Shown here one piece after another: positions 8,516 through 17,862 of a stretch of DNA of 64,000 nt (position 1 is the stretch's first letter; every line of letters starts with the position of its first letter). The notes below the pieces were generated by a model. The model did no database searches. It was not told the DNA's origin and saw nothing but the letters and a program-made list of their open reading frames with translations. This DNA is from Loktanella sp. M215 (GTDB taxonomy: Bacteria > Pseudomonadota > Alphaproteobacteria > Rhodobacterales > Rhodobacteraceae), in the NCBI RefSeq assembly GCF_021735925.1, contig NZ_WMEA01000001.1:2014001-2078000 (forward strand), read 5' to 3'. The translations under genes were made by a program, and so were the position numbers.

Positions 8516-9868
8516 ATGTCCGGCCATGGCACCCCCGTCCCGATGACCTCTCGTGCCTGCGGGCCGCTGACCGGCGTGGCAGAGGTGCCGGGCGACAAGT
8601 CGATCTCTCACAGGTCTCTGATCCTGGGTGCGCTGAGCATCGGCGAGACGCGGATCACCGGCCTGCTGGAAGGCGACGACGTTCTGGACACGGCCCGGGC
8701 AATGCGGGCCTTCGGCGCGACCGTGACGGATCTCGGCGGCGGCGCGTGGAGTGTGCAGGGCGTCGGCGTGGGCGGTTTTGCCGAACCTGCGGGCGTGATC
8801 GACTGCGGCAACTCCGGCACCGGCGTCCGGCTGATCATGGGGGCCATGGCCACGACCGGCATCACGGCGACCTTCACCGGTGATGCGTCCCTGTGCGCGC
8901 GGCCCATGGGGCGAGTCACCGACCCATTGGCGCTCTTTGGGTGCCGGGCCGTCGGGCGGCAGGGGGGGCGGTTACCGATGACGCTGGTGGGCGCGGCAGA
9001 CCCGGTGCCGGTACGCTACGTCGTACCGGTCCCTTCGGCACAGGTGAAATCCGCCGTGCTGCTGGCCGGTCTGAATGCACCCGGCGAGACTGTCGTCATC
9101 GAACGCGAAGCGACGCGCGATCATACGGAGCGGATGCTGGTGGGTTTCGGCGCCGAGATCGAGATTGAGCAGACCGACGAAGGTCGCGTCATCACCTTGC
9201 AGGGCCAGCCGGACCTGCAAGCGCAGGTGATCGCCGTCCCGCGCGATCCCAGCAGCGCGGCCTTTCCGGTCTGTGCCGCCCTGATCGTGCCGGGGTCCGA
9301 CGTGCTGGTGCCCGGGATCGGTCTGAACCCGACACGCGCCGGCCTCTTCACCACGCTGCGCGAGATGGGGGCGGATCTGACCTATGAGAACGCGCGCGAG
9401 GAGGGCGGTGAGCCTGTCGCCGACCTGCGTGCGCGGTTCTCTGCTGACCTGCGGGGTGTTGTCGTCCCGCCCGCCCGGGCCGCCAGCATGATCGACGAAT
9501 ACCCGGTGCTGGCCGTGGTCGCAGCCTTTGCGCAGGGCGTGACCGAGATGCGCGGCGTCAAGGAATTGCGCGTCAAGGAAAGCGACCGGATCGACGCGAT
9601 GGCCAAGGGGCTGCGCGCGGCTGGCGTTAAGGTGGATGAAGGTGACGACTGGTGGACGGTGACAGGCCTCGGTCACGGCAATGTCCCCGGTGGCATCACC
9701 GCGGAAAGCCGGCTCGATCACCGCATCGCCATGGCCTTCATGGTCATGGGCATGGCCACGCAGCAGCCCGTCAGCGTCGATGACGGCAGTCCCATCACCA
9801 CCTCTTTTCCGATCTTCGGCCCGCTGATGGCCAGCCTTGGTGCACAGATCGACCGGTCTGGCGCATGA
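8516..9868 (+). CDS. aroA: 3-phosphoshikimate 1-carboxyvinyltransferase (EPSP synthase), class II type
   Basis: This 450-residue AroA joins shikimate-3-phosphate and PEP in aromatic amino acid synthesis. Signatures include [15 protein letters not shown] (about 24-38), [37 protein letters not shown] and LDHRIAMAF. The overall sequence resembles the class II (Agrobacterium CP4-type) enzymes. The active-site loop reads GNSGTG, with Gly where the CP4 enzyme has Ala100. The start has AAGGAA upstream. The stop overlaps the cmk start as ATGA, giving the usual aroA-cmk pair. Confidence 0.95.
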   Translation: MSGHGTPVPMTSRACGPLTGVAEVPGDKSISHRSLILGALSIGETRITGLLEGDDVLDTARAMRAFGATVTDLGGGAWSVQGVGVGGFAEPAGVIDCGNSGTGVRLIMGAMATTGITATFTGDASLCARPMGRVTDPLALFGCRAVGRQGGRLPMTLVGAADPVPVRYVVPVPSAQVKSAVLLAGLNAPGETVVIEREATRDHTERMLVGFGAEIEIEQTDEGRVITLQGQPDLQAQVIAVPRDPSSAAFPVCAALIVPGSDVLVPGIGLNPTRAGLFTTLREMGADLTYENAREEGGEPVADLRARFSADLRGVVVPPARAASMIDEYPVLAVVAAFAQGVTEMRGVKELRVKESDRIDAMAKGLRAAGVKVDEGDDWWTVTGLGHGNVPGGITAESRLDHRIAMAFMVMGMATQQPVSVDDGSPITTSFPIFGPLMASLGAQIDRSGA

Positions 9869-10473
9869 GCTTTACCGTCGCCATCGACGGGCCCGCAGCG
9901 GCCGGCAAGGGGACGCTGGCGCGCGCGCTGGCCGCGCATTTCGGCTTTGCCTACCTCGATACCGGGTTGCTCTACCGCGCCGTGGGCGCAGGTGTCTTGG
10001 CGGGCGGCACGCCGCTTGAGGTGGCGTTGGCGCTGGACCCCGCCGATCTGGAAAACGATGCCCTGCGCACGCAGGCGGTGGCCGATGCCGCCAGCCGCGT
10101 CGCCGTGATCCCCGAGGTGCGCACCGCTCTTGTGGCCTTTCAGCGCGACTTTGCCCGCCGCGACGGGGGCGCTGTCCTTGACGGGCGCGACATCGGGACG
10201 GTGATCTGCCCGGACGCCGCGGTAAAGCTGTTCGTCACGGCCAGTCCAAAGATCCGGGCAGAACGTCGCTACCTCGAACTTGTCGCGCGGGGCGTTACAG
10301 CGCAGCGCGAGGCGATTCTTGATGAGGTGCTGGCCCGAGACGCCCGCGATCAGGACCGCGCCACCGCGCCGCTGGTCGCAGCGCCCGATGCGACGCTGAT
10401 CGACACGTCCGACCTGACGGCCGCCCAGGCGGTGCGTCAAGCGATTGCGGTGGTGGACACCCGCAGACCCTGA
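9865..10473 (+). CDS. cmk: Cytidylate kinase
   Basis: This 202-residue CMP kinase phosphorylates CMP and dCMP with ATP. The P-loop [14 protein letters not shown] sits at residues 7-20, followed by [10 protein letters not shown] and the [13 protein letters not shown] segment. It is translationally coupled to aroA. In many alphaproteobacteria rpsA follows directly; here a glutathione peroxidase and a nitroreductase come first. Confidence 0.95.
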   Translation: MSFTVAIDGPAAAGKGTLARALAAHFGFAYLDTGLLYRAVGAGVLAGGTPLEVALALDPADLENDALRTQAVADAASRVAVIPEVRTALVAFQRDFARRDGGAVLDGRDIGTVICPDAAVKLFVTASPKIRAERRYLELVARGVTAQREAILDEVLARDARDQDRATAPLVAAPDATLIDTSDLTAAQAVRQAIAVVDTRRP

Positions 10474-10496
10474 GAGGGAGCGGCATCCGGTCCGCC

Positions 10497-10548
10497 TTTC
10501 TTCTGGTCGAAAATACTTCACGGGGGTCCGGGGGTGTGAAACCCCCGG
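10497..10548 (-). repeat. Intergenic repeat copy A (reverse orientation) with GC hairpin
   Basis: Read on the minus strand, 10497-10526 gives CCCCCGTGAAGTATTTTCGA then CCAGAAGAAA, a diverged copy of the GGAGTATTT...AAAAAGC element found at 23091, 57661 and 63290. It is followed on the plus strand by an 8-bp hairpin CCGGGGGT/ACCCCCGG (10528-10535 with 10541-10548) that may help end cmk transcription. Confidence 0.5.
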
Positions 10549-10649
10549 TCCGACCTCTCCAAGCGCGCACTCAGGCTGCGACGAACGATCCTCTTTCTTT
10601 TGCATTCACGACCACTAATTTGGCGGTACGGTCGCAACAGGAGGGTGCC

Positions 10650-11168
10650 ATGCGGTTGACGATTTCGGCGTTGATGATCTGTGCGGCTTCGCCGCTTTGG
10701 GCTGCCGCGGATGCAGTGACATTTTCCAATATCGACGGCGGGACATTGTCCCTCGACGACTGGAAGGGGCAGCCGGTTCTTGTGGTGAACACTGCATCCA
10801 TGTGCGGCTATACCCCGCAATTCACCGCCCTGCAGGAGTTGTACGATACCTACCGCGACCGCGGTCTTGTCGTGTTGGCGGTCCCGTCGGACGACTTCAA
10901 TCAGGAACTGGGGACGGCGGCAGAGGTCAAGGATTTCTGCGAAATCCAGTACGGCATCGACATGCCGATGACGGACATCACCCATGTCCGTGGCGATCAG
11001 GCGCATCCGTTCTACAAGGCGGTGGCCGCCGAGGCGGGCTTCGCACCGGGCTGGAATTTCAATAAGATCTTGCTGGACGGGCAGGGGAATGTCGTGGGCA
11101 CCTGGGGATCGCCGGTCGGGCCGATGTCACAGGCGATCACCGACCCGGTCGAGGCTTTGCTGAACTAG
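10650..11168 (+). CDS. Exported glutathione peroxidase-like thiol peroxidase
   Basis: This 172-residue glutathione peroxidase family member has a signal peptide (MRLTISALMICAASPLWA). The catalytic position is a cysteine, not selenocysteine, in NTASMCGYTPQF. The usual FPCNQF motif is altered to PSDDFNQE but keeps Asn-Gln, and the Trp-Asn-Phe motif (GWNFNKIL) is kept. Such enzymes reduce hydroperoxides, commonly with thioredoxin rather than glutathione. A periplasmic location is inferred from the signal. The start at 10650 is set by CAGGAGGG; upstream in-frame codons encode no signal peptide. It stands alone between cmk and a nitroreductase. Confidence 0.88.
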   Translation: MRLTISALMICAASPLWAAADAVTFSNIDGGTLSLDDWKGQPVLVVNTASMCGYTPQFTALQELYDTYRDRGLVVLAVPSDDFNQELGTAAEVKDFCEIQYGIDMPMTDITHVRGDQAHPFYKAVAAEAGFAPGWNFNKILLDGQGNVVGTWGSPVGPMSQAITDPVEALLN

Positions 11169-11269
11169 CCCCCGGACGCGGATCAGCGCGACCGTAACGC
11201 CGGGTGCGGCGCTGCACAGGTGCTGTGCGGCACAGGCTCTTCTCGTGCCGGCGCCTGCGTTTATCTGGA

Positions 11270-11308
11270 TCAGGATATCGCCCGTCTCGGGTGATCGACA
11301 TATCCTGA
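11270..11308. promoter_or_regulatory. Inverted repeat upstream of the nitroreductase gene
   Basis: TCAGGATAT (11270-11278) and ATATCCTGA (11300-11308) are perfect 9-bp arms. A smaller CCCG-TCT-CGGG hairpin lies between them. The element ends 12 bases before the nitroreductase ATG. It could be an operator or an RNA hairpin in the leader. Confidence 0.4.
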
Positions 11309-11320
11309 AAGAGTCATCTC

Positions 11321-11953
11321 ATGCTGAACGACCTGCTGAACTGGCGTTACGCCACCAAGAAGATGGACGCCCACAAATCCGTCCCCGAAGAGAAGGTCGA
11401 GGCGATCCTTGACGCCCTGCGTCTCGCCCCCACCTCAAGCGGCCTGCAGCCGTTCGAAGTCCTCGTCATCACCGACAGGGACATCCGCGCCAAGCTGATG
11501 GATGCGGCCTACGGACAGGAACAACTGGTCGATGGCAGCCATCTGCTCGTCTTCGCAGCTTGGGACAACTATACCGATGACCGCATCGACATGGTTCGCG
11601 ATGAAACCGGTGTCGCCCGTGGTGGAGTCACCGACAGGTTGATGGACTACTACAAGAACCTGAAAAGCAACTACACCGCCCGCGACGCCGAGGTGAACTT
11701 TCAGCACGCCGCCCGTCAGGTCTATATTGCGCTTGGCGTGGCCATGATCGCCGCGGCCGAGCAGCAGGTGGACGCGACCCCGATGGAAGGCTTCGATCCG
11801 GACAGGTTCGACGACATCCTCGGTCTGCGTGACAAGGGCCTGCGGTCCGTCGTGATCCTGCCGCTGGGCTACCGCGCGGCCGAGGGCGACTGGCTGAAGG
11901 ACGCACCCAAGGTGCGCCGCGACCGCAGCCAGCTCTTCACCCGCATCGACTGA
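11321..11953 (+). CDS. NAD(P)H-dependent nitroreductase-family oxidoreductase
   Basis: This 210-residue FMN-dependent nitroreductase resembles NfsB/YdgI. The N-terminus WRYATKKMD, the segment APTSSGLQPFEVLVI (about 39-53) that contacts FMN, and the C-terminal region LGLRDKGLRSVVILPLGYR are typical. It reduces nitroaromatics, quinones or flavins, but the physiological substrate cannot be told. It is monocistronic, with an inverted repeat just upstream and a hairpin after the stop. Confidence 0.88.
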   Translation: MLNDLLNWRYATKKMDAHKSVPEEKVEAILDALRLAPTSSGLQPFEVLVITDRDIRAKLMDAAYGQEQLVDGSHLLVFAAWDNYTDDRIDMVRDETGVARGGVTDRLMDYYKNLKSNYTARDAEVNFQHAARQVYIALGVAMIAAAEQQVDATPMEGFDPDRFDDILGLRDKGLRSVVILPLGYRAAEGDWLKDAPKVRRDRSQLFTRID

Positions 11954-11954
11954 C

Positions 11955-11986
11955 CCTGCGGGCCTTGCGATTGTCGCGCCCGCAGG
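11955..11986 (+). terminator. Hairpin after the nitroreductase gene
   Basis: CCTGCGGGC (11955-11963) pairs perfectly with GCCCGCAGG (11978-11986) around a 14-base loop, directly after the stop codon. No T-tract is present. Confidence 0.45.
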
Positions 11987-12037
11987 ATATACAAAGCGGG
12001 CTGAAGCACCGAGACAGGTGCGGGCATGAGACTCGAG

Positions 12038-12068
12038 CAGGGTCGGTTCTGAACCGGCCCTGTTGTTT
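12038..12068 (+). terminator. Terminator-like hairpin in the rpsA leader
   Basis: CAGGGTCGGT (12038-12047) pairs with ACCGGCCCTG (12053-12062, one wobble), followed by TTGTTTTA. It lies about 105 bases before the rpsA ATG. It is either the end of the nitroreductase transcript or a leader attenuator for rpsA; S1 genes are commonly autoregulated. Confidence 0.5.
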
Positions 12069-12167
12069 TATGTTCGACTCGTGGCTGACGCCAAACCGCA
12101 ATCCAAAGACCGGCGGAGACAACCGCACGGCCCGTATAAAACACCAAGATTAGGAAATCAGCGCCAC

Positions 12168-13847
12168 ATGGCAAGCAACACAAGCATGGAAGAATTCGAA
12201 GCCCTTCTGAACGAAAGCTTCGAAATCGATACGCCCGCAGAGGGCTCGGTCGTCAAGGGCAAGGTCATCGCGATCGAAGCCGGACAGGCCATCATCGACG
12301 TCGGCTACAAGATGGAAGGCCGCATCGATCTGAAAGAATTTGCAGAACCCGGCGAAGAGCCCGACATCAAGGTTGGCGACGAAGTCGAAGTGTTCCTGCG
12401 TCAGGTGGAAAACGCCCGTGGCGAAGCCGTCATTTCCCGTGAAATGGCCCGCCGCGAAGAAGCGTGGGACCGTCTGGAAAAAGCCTATGCCGACGAAGAG
12501 CGTGTCGATGGCGCAATCTTTGGCCGCGTGAAGGGTGGATTCACCGTCGACCTCGGCGGCGCTGTTGCCTTCCTGCCCGGCTCTCAGGTTGACGTCCGCC
12601 CCGTGCGCGATGCCGGCCCGCTGATGGGTCTGAAGCAGCCGTTCCAGATCCTGAAGATGGACCGTCGCCGGGGCAACATCGTCGTGTCGCGCCGCGCGAT
12701 CCTCGAAGAATCCCGTGCCGAACAGCGTGCCGAAGTCATCGGTAACCTGACCGAAGGTCAGGAAGTCGACGGCGTGGTCAAGAACATCACCGAATACGGT
12801 GCCTTCGTTGACCTCGGCGGCGTTGACGGCCTGCTGCACGTGACCGACATGGCGTGGCGCCGTGTGAACCACCCGTCCGAGATCCTCTCGATCGGCGAGA
12901 CGATCAAGGTGCAGGTCATCAAGATCAACAAGGAAACGCACCGCATCAGCCTCGGCATGAAGCAGCTGCAGGCCGATCCGTGGGATGCGGTCGAGCAGAA
13001 GTACACGCTTGATTCCGTGCACACCGGCCGCGTGACCAACATCACCGACTACGGCGCATTCGTGGAGCTGGAGCCGGGCGTCGAAGGTCTGGTTCACGTC
13101 TCCGAGATGTCGTGGACGAAGAAGAACGTCCACCCCGGCAAGATCGTCTCGACCTCTCAGGAAGTCGAAGTGATGGTGCTGGAGATCGACAGCGCAAAAC
13201 GTCGCGTTTCGCTCGGTCTGAAGCAGACGCAGCGCAACCCGTGGGAAGTGTTCGCTGAAACGCACCCCGAGGGCACCGAAGTCGAAGGCGAAGTCAAGAA
13301 CATCACCGAATTCGGTCTGTTCATCGGCCTGCCCGGCGACATCGACGGCATGGTTCACCTGTCCGACCTGACCTGGGACGGCCGTGGCGAGGACGTCATC
13401 GGCGACTTCCGCAAGGGCGACATGGTCAAGGCCAAGGTCTCCGAAGTCGACGTCGAGAAAGAGCGTATCTCGCTCTCGATCAAGGCGCTGGACAGCGATC
13501 CCTTTGCGGATGCCATCGGCGGCGTGAAGCGCGGTTCGATCATCACGGTTGAAGTGACCAAGATCGAAGACGGCGGCATCGAGGTCGAGTATGAGGGCAT
13601 GAAGTCCTTCATCCGTCGCTCTGACCTGTCCCGTGACCGTGCCGAGCAGCGCCCCGAGCGTTTCGGCGTGGGCGACAAGGTCGACGTGCGTGTGACCAAC
13701 ATCGACTCCAAGACCCGCAAGCTGGGCCTGTCGATCAAGGCTCGCGAGATCGCCGAAGAGAAAGAGGCCATCGACCAGTATGGCTCCTCCGACTCCGGCG
13801 CTTCGCTGGGCGATATCCTGGGTGCCGCTCTGAAGGGCGACAACTAG
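12168..13847 (+). CDS. rpsA: 30S ribosomal protein S1
   Basis: This 559-residue S1 is built of six S1/OB-fold RNA-binding repeats, visible as recurring VDGVVKNITEYGAFVDL, TGRVTNITDYGAFVEL and VEGEVKNITEFGLFIGL segments with GLLHVTDM, GLVHVSEM and GMVHLSDL. S1 binds mRNA leaders and helps initiation on weakly structured sites. The start at 12168 is chosen because the family begins MASNTSMEEF and AGGA lies upstream; the frame is open 35 codons earlier. A strong terminator follows. In many relatives it sits directly after aroA-cmk. Confidence 0.97.
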   Translation: MASNTSMEEFEALLNESFEIDTPAEGSVVKGKVIAIEAGQAIIDVGYKMEGRIDLKEFAEPGEEPDIKVGDEVEVFLRQVENARGEAVISREMARREEAWDRLEKAYADEERVDGAIFGRVKGGFTVDLGGAVAFLPGSQVDVRPVRDAGPLMGLKQPFQILKMDRRRGNIVVSRRAILEESRAEQRAEVIGNLTEGQEVDGVVKNITEYGAFVDLGGVDGLLHVTDMAWRRVNHPSEILSIGETIKVQVIKINKETHRISLGMKQLQADPWDAVEQKYTLDSVHTGRVTNITDYGAFVELEPGVEGLVHVSEMSWTKKNVHPGKIVSTSQEVEVMVLEIDSAKRRVSLGLKQTQRNPWEVFAETHPEGTEVEGEVKNITEFGLFIGLPGDIDGMVHLSDLTWDGRGEDVIGDFRKGDMVKAKVSEVDVEKERISLSIKALDSDPFADAIGGVKRGSIITVEVTKIEDGGIEVEYEGMKSFIRRSDLSRDRAEQRPERFGVGDKVDVRVTNIDSKTRKLGLSIKAREIAEEKEAIDQYGSSDSGASLGDILGAALKGDN

Positions 13848-13879
13848 GTTCGCAGGTCTGAACCACTAAAACGATTTGG

Positions 13880-13911
13880 GCCCCGCCAGAGCGATCTGGT
13901 GGGGCTTTTTT
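13880..13911 (+). terminator. Strong Rho-independent terminator after rpsA
   Basis: GCCCCGCCAGA (13880-13890) pairs with TCTGGTGGGGC (13895-13905, one wobble) around a 4-base loop, followed by six T residues. Confidence 0.9.
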
Positions 13912-14144
13912 ATGCCCTCCCGTCCCCGAATCGGTCCAACCTGCCCCCGCGATGGTCCCGCGCTGACGCGTCGACCGGGCCGTGCCGGACTGATCGGCGT
14001 GTCGTGGTTCGATTTATGCAACCGCAGCGGCGGGTTTTTGCACAATCACGGCACCGCGACCTATTTCGTGAACCGGCGTTCCCCCCTATAGTCTCGGCAA
14101 GGTAAGAATGCCTGATCTGCTGTTTTATGCCTGCGGGGTTTCCA

Positions 14145-14426
14145 ATGATTCGTTCCGAACTGATCCAGAAGATTGCCGAGGAGAACCCGCATCTGTTCCA
14201 GCGCGACGTCGAGCGGATCGTCAGCACCATCTTCGACGAGATCACCGGCGCGCTCGTGCGTGGTGACCGTGTCGAACTGCGTGGATTCGGTGCATTCTCT
14301 GTCAAGAAGCGTGACGGACGCACCGGACGGAACCCACGGACCGGCGAAGCGGTTGAGGTTGAAGAGAAACATGTGCCATTCTTCAAGACAGGCAAACTGT
14401 TGCGCGACCGGCTGAACGGCGCGTAA
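14145..14426 (+). CDS. ihfB: Integration host factor subunit beta
   Basis: This 93-residue DNA-bending protein of the HU/IHF family starts [15 protein letters not shown] and contains [15 protein letters not shown] and the beta-arm [17 protein letters not shown] with the intercalating Pro. It forms a heterodimer with IhfA, which is encoded elsewhere. An in-frame codon at 14127 precedes it, but family length and the conserved N-terminus support the ATG at 14145. It follows rpsA, as in many alphaproteobacteria. Confidence 0.95.
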   Translation: MIRSELIQKIAEENPHLFQRDVERIVSTIFDEITGALVRGDRVELRGFGAFSVKKRDGRTGRNPRTGEAVEVEEKHVPFFKTGKLLRDRLNGA

Positions 14427-14462
14427 CCTCGCCCCACCGGACCCAACAAGGATCACGCCGCG

Positions 14463-14831
14463 ATGAAAACTCTCAAATACGTCTTCTGGGCCCTCGTGGC
14501 CGTGCTTCTGGTGCTGGTGGGTCTGGCCAACCGGGATGCGACGACGTTGCAGGCGATGCCGACGGCCTTCGCCAACCTGTTCAACATCTCTCCTCAGATC
14601 ACGCTGCCGTTGTTCATCGTGATCTTTCTGGCGGTCGGCGCTGGTCTTTTGCTGGGCCTGATCTGGGAATGGATCCGCGAATATCCCGAGCGGGTCGAGG
14701 CCCGCGCCCGTGCGCGCGAGATCGAAAGCCTGCGCAAGGAAGTGGCCCAGCTGCGTCTGGCCGCCGCGAGCCCGAAGAAGGGTGACGATGTCATCGCCCT
14801 TCTGGATGCGCCCAAGCGCCGGATCGCCTGA
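14463..14831 (+). CDS. lapA: LapA/DUF1049-domain inner membrane protein
   Basis: This 122-residue protein has two membrane segments (about residues 5-23 and 46-68) and a cytoplasmic coiled-coil tail (WEWIREYPERVEARARAREIESLRKEVAQLR). It matches the DUF1049/LapA family, which in E. coli acts with LapB in lipopolysaccharide assembly control. The family fit is good; an equivalent role here is inference. It lies between ihfB and trpF with short gaps, a common order in this family of bacteria. Confidence 0.85.
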   Translation: MKTLKYVFWALVAVLLVLVGLANRDATTLQAMPTAFANLFNISPQITLPLFIVIFLAVGAGLLLGLIWEWIREYPERVEARARAREIESLRKEVAQLRLAAASPKKGDDVIALLDAPKRRIA

Positions 14832-14834
14832 TCC

Positions 14835-15476
14835 TTGCCCGTCCGGATCAAGATTTGCGGCCTGCGCACGGCGCAGGACGTGGCCGCCGCCGTGGCCTGC
14901 GGCGCCGATGACATCGGTCTGGTCTTCTTTGACCGCTCACCGCGTCACCTGACGCTGGACGCCGCGGCAGAGCTGGCCCTGACCGTGCCCGTTGGCATCC
15001 GCAAGGTCGCGCTGACCGTGGACGCCAATGACGCGACCCTTGATGCCCTGCTGGCGCGGGTGCCGGTCGATCTGCTGCAGCTTCACGGCCACGAGTCGCC
15101 GGACCGGGTGCGCGACATTCGCAAGCGCACCGGCATCCCGGTGATGAAGGCCGTCGGCATTGCCGAATCCGCCGACCTCGACGCGCTGGACGATTACATG
15201 GCCGTCTGCGAACAGGTTCTGGTGGATGCCAAGCCGCCGCGCGGCGGTGTGCTGCCCGGCGGCAACGGCCTGTCGTTCGACTGGCGTCTGCTGGAAGGAC
15301 GCACATGGCCTGTGCCGTGGATGCTGGCGGGCGGACTGCGTCCGTCCAACGTGGCAGAGGCGATCCGCCTGACCGGCGCACCGCAGGTCGACGTGTCGTC
15401 CGGCGTCGAAAGCGCGCCCGGCATCAAGGATCCCGACATGATCCGCGACTTCTGCGCCGCCGTCCGCGGCGTCTGA
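14835..15476 (+). CDS. trpF: Phosphoribosylanthranilate isomerase
   Basis: This 213-residue TIM-barrel enzyme converts phosphoribosylanthranilate to CdRP in tryptophan synthesis. Signatures are [14 protein letters not shown] with the catalytic Cys (residue 7-8 region), [34 protein letters not shown] and [15 protein letters not shown]. The start is a TTG at 14835, only 3 bases after the lapA stop; no ATG or GTG fits the conserved N-terminus. It is followed by trpB after 64 bases. No attenuator-like leader peptide was seen. Confidence 0.95.
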   Translation: MPVRIKICGLRTAQDVAAAVACGADDIGLVFFDRSPRHLTLDAAAELALTVPVGIRKVALTVDANDATLDALLARVPVDLLQLHGHESPDRVRDIRKRTGIPVMKAVGIAESADLDALDDYMAVCEQVLVDAKPPRGGVLPGGNGLSFDWRLLEGRTWPVPWMLAGGLRPSNVAEAIRLTGAPQVDVSSGVESAPGIKDPDMIRDFCAAVRGV

Positions 15477-15540
15477 CCGCCTTTACCCCGCTGCCCGCTG
15501 GGTTTACTGCTGCAATAACATTTTTCACGGGGGACCGGCG

Positions 15541-16767
15541 ATGCCTGACGATCTTTTCAACAGCTTCATGAATGGCCCGGACGAAAAGGGCCGCTTCGGC
15601 AACTACGGCGGGCGCTTCGTGTCCGAAACGCTGATGCCGCTGATCCTCTCTCTGGAAGAGGAATACGAGAAGGCCAAGACCGACGACAGCTTCTGGGCCG
15701 AGATGCAGGACCTCTGGACCCATTACGTCGGCCGCCCCAGCCCGCTTTACTTTGCCGAACGCCTGACCGACCACCTGGGCGGCGCCAAGGTCTACATGAA
15801 GCGGGACGAGCTGAACCACACCGGCGCGCACAAGATCAACAACGTGCTGGGTCAGATCATTCTGGCCCGCCGCATGGGCAAGACCCGGATCATCGCGGAA
15901 ACCGGGGCAGGGCAACACGGCGTTGCCACCGCCACCGTCTGTGCGAAGTTCGGCCTGCAATGCGTTGTTTACATGGGCGCCCACGATGTGGAACGTCAGG
16001 CCCCCAACGTGTTCCGTATGCGCCTTCTGGGGGCAGAGGTGATCCCCGTCACTTCTGGCCGCGGCACGCTGAAGGACGCGATGAATGACGCCCTGCGCGA
16101 CTGGGTGACGAACGTGCGCGACACCTTCTACTGCATCGGCACCGTGGCCGGTCCGCATCCCTATCCCGCGATGGTCCGCGATTTCCAGTCGATCATCGGC
16201 AAGGAAGTCCGCGAACAGATGCAGGCCGCGGAGGGCCGTCTGCCCGACACCCTGATCGCCGCCATCGGTGGCGGATCGAACGCCATGGGCCTCTTCTATC
16301 CTTTTCTCGACGATTCCACGGTGAACATCATTGGGGTAGAAGCCGGGGGCAAGGGCGTGAACGCCAAGATGGAACATTGTGCCTCTCTCACCGGCGGGCG
16401 TCCCGGCGTGCTGCACGGCAACCGCACCTATCTGCTGCAGGACGACGACGGCCAGATCCTCGAAGGGTTCAGCATCTCGGCCGGCCTCGACTATCCGGGT
16501 ATCGGGCCGGAACACGCATGGCTGCACGACATCGGCCGTGCGCAATACGTCAGCATTACGGATGTCGAGGCGCTGGAGGCCTTCCAGCTGTCCTGTGCGC
16601 TGGAAGGGATCATTCCCGCGCTGGAACCGTCCCACGCGCTGGCCCACGTCATGAAGATCGCGCCGACGCTGCCGAAGGATCACCTGCTGGTGATGAACAT
16701 GTGCGGTCGCGGCGACAAGGACATCTTCACCGTGGCCAAGCACCTCGGTTTCGACATGAAGATCTGA
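15541..16767 (+). CDS. trpB: Tryptophan synthase beta chain
   Basis: This 408-residue PLP enzyme condenses indole with serine. The PLP lysine is Lys98 in HTGAHKINN, the phosphate-binding loop is GGGSNAMG, and GAGQHG and CAGxxx-type gates are present. Length is normal. trpA is not in the window; the next genes run on the other strand. Confidence 0.97.
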   Translation: MPDDLFNSFMNGPDEKGRFGNYGGRFVSETLMPLILSLEEEYEKAKTDDSFWAEMQDLWTHYVGRPSPLYFAERLTDHLGGAKVYMKRDELNHTGAHKINNVLGQIILARRMGKTRIIAETGAGQHGVATATVCAKFGLQCVVYMGAHDVERQAPNVFRMRLLGAEVIPVTSGRGTLKDAMNDALRDWVTNVRDTFYCIGTVAGPHPYPAMVRDFQSIIGKEVREQMQAAEGRLPDTLIAAIGGGSNAMGLFYPFLDDSTVNIIGVEAGGKGVNAKMEHCASLTGGRPGVLHGNRTYLLQDDDGQILEGFSISAGLDYPGIGPEHAWLHDIGRAQYVSITDVEALEAFQLSCALEGIIPALEPSHALAHVMKIAPTLPKDHLLVMNMCGRGDKDIFTVAKHLGFDMKI

Positions 16768-16793
16768 GTGGATCCTGCGACAGTGGCGCCGGC

Positions 16794-17453
16794 CTAATCG
16801 TTGGCCGGTGCCGGTGTCTCGGTGTCGTCCACGGGCGCGGGGGCTGGGGCCTCTGGCGCCGGCTTGCGCCGCAGATCAAGGATATCGAGGTCGGATTCCA
16901 AGACAGGCTTTGGCATCAGGATACGGATGCGGTCTTGCGCGACCTGTTCCGCGACGCCCACGACAGGCCAAAGCGTGCCGTCGCCGGTCGTATCCTGCGG
17001 CAGGTCGGCGTAGGCGACAGGTGTCGTGTCGGTGACATAGCCGGTGCCGGTCAGCACCATCTGACCGTCCAGCAGCGCGATCCGCCCGGTCAGGCGTTGC
17101 GATCCTGACACCTTTTCGACCGTGAACCCCGTCCCGTCCGCCGCGATCTCGCAGTCGAAGGGCGCATAGACGACAAGCGGGTTCAGGTCCCCGCCCACCT
17201 TCAACATCCGGCAGGTCCAATTGCCTTGCAGCGTGGTTTCCAGCGGCGCCACGGGCTGGCCCGAGAGGACCTCTTGCAGCTGGTCGACGTCGCCCAGACG
17301 GCCGCCGGCGAAGGCTTGCAACAGGGCCTTTCCCACGGTGGCATCGAACCCGTCCAGACGCGCCTGATCGGCAGGATGCAATCCGAGGTCATCTTGCTGC
17401 GCTACGGCCATTCCCGGCAGGCACAGGATCGCGATGCAGGCGGCGCGGATCAT
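16794..17453 (-). CDS. Periplasmic DUF4893-like protein
   Basis: This 219-residue exported protein has a signal peptide (MIRAACIAILCLPGMAVA, cleaved before QQDD). The middle contains GNWTCRMLKVGG and LVVYAPFDCEI, with two cysteines likely bonded, then beta-rich sequence (TGRIALLDGQMVLTGTGYV). This resembles the DUF4893 family of alphaproteobacteria. The tail is Pro/Ala-rich. The start overlaps the stop of the DUF2237 gene as ATGA, so both are one operon. The function is unknown. Confidence 0.75.
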   Translation of the reverse strand: MIRAACIAILCLPGMAVAQQDDLGLHPADQARLDGFDATVGKALLQAFAGGRLGDVDQLQEVLSGQPVAPLETTLQGNWTCRMLKVGGDLNPLVVYAPFDCEIAADGTGFTVEKVSGSQRLTGRIALLDGQMVLTGTGYVTDTTPVAYADLPQDTTGDGTLWPVVGVAEQVAQDRIRILMPKPVLESDLDILDLRRKPAPEAPAPAPVDDTETPAPAND

Positions 17454-17824
17454 TCCGGCACGGCATACCGGCGCAGCACGTCGATCGGCACGATCTCCAG
17501 CGCGCGGACATGGGTGGCGTACAGACTGACCTGCGGTGCACAGCCTTCATCGTGGGCCTGCAGAAAGCGGCTGGCGCACAGACACCAGCCATCGCCGGGT
17601 TTCAGGCCCGGAAAGCCGAATTCCGGCCGCGGCGTCGACAGGTCGTTGCCGACGTATTTCGAATAGGCCAGAAACTCTGCCGTCATCACCGCGCAGACCG
17701 TGTGAATGCCCTGATCGGCAGCACAGGTGTCGCAGGCGCCATTGCGGAAAAATCCGGTCATGGGCGCGGTGGAGCAGGTTTGCAGCGTGCTGCCAAGAAC
17801 GTTGAAAGAGGGGTCTTTTTCCAT
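17450..17824 (-). CDS. DUF2237 family protein
   Basis: This 124-residue soluble protein matches DUF2237: NVLGSTLQTCSTAPMTGFF, HTVCAVMTAEFLAYS, GNDLSTPRPEFGFPGLKPGD and WCLCASRFLQA. Six or more conserved cysteines suggest a metal or disulfide site; the family's activity is unknown to me. It precedes and overlaps the DUF4893-like gene. Confidence 0.85.
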   Translation of the reverse strand: MEKDPSFNVLGSTLQTCSTAPMTGFFRNGACDTCAADQGIHTVCAVMTAEFLAYSKYVGNDLSTPRPEFGFPGLKPGDGWCLCASRFLQAHDEGCAPQVSLYATHVRALEIVPIDVLRRYAVPE

Positions 17825-17862
17825 GCCCCGACACTAGCGCGGGACGCGCCGGTGCGAAAGGG

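Noticed and set aside
14700..15540. Trp attenuator before trpF or trpB
   Set aside because: No leader peptide with tandem Trp codons or antiterminator stems was seen.
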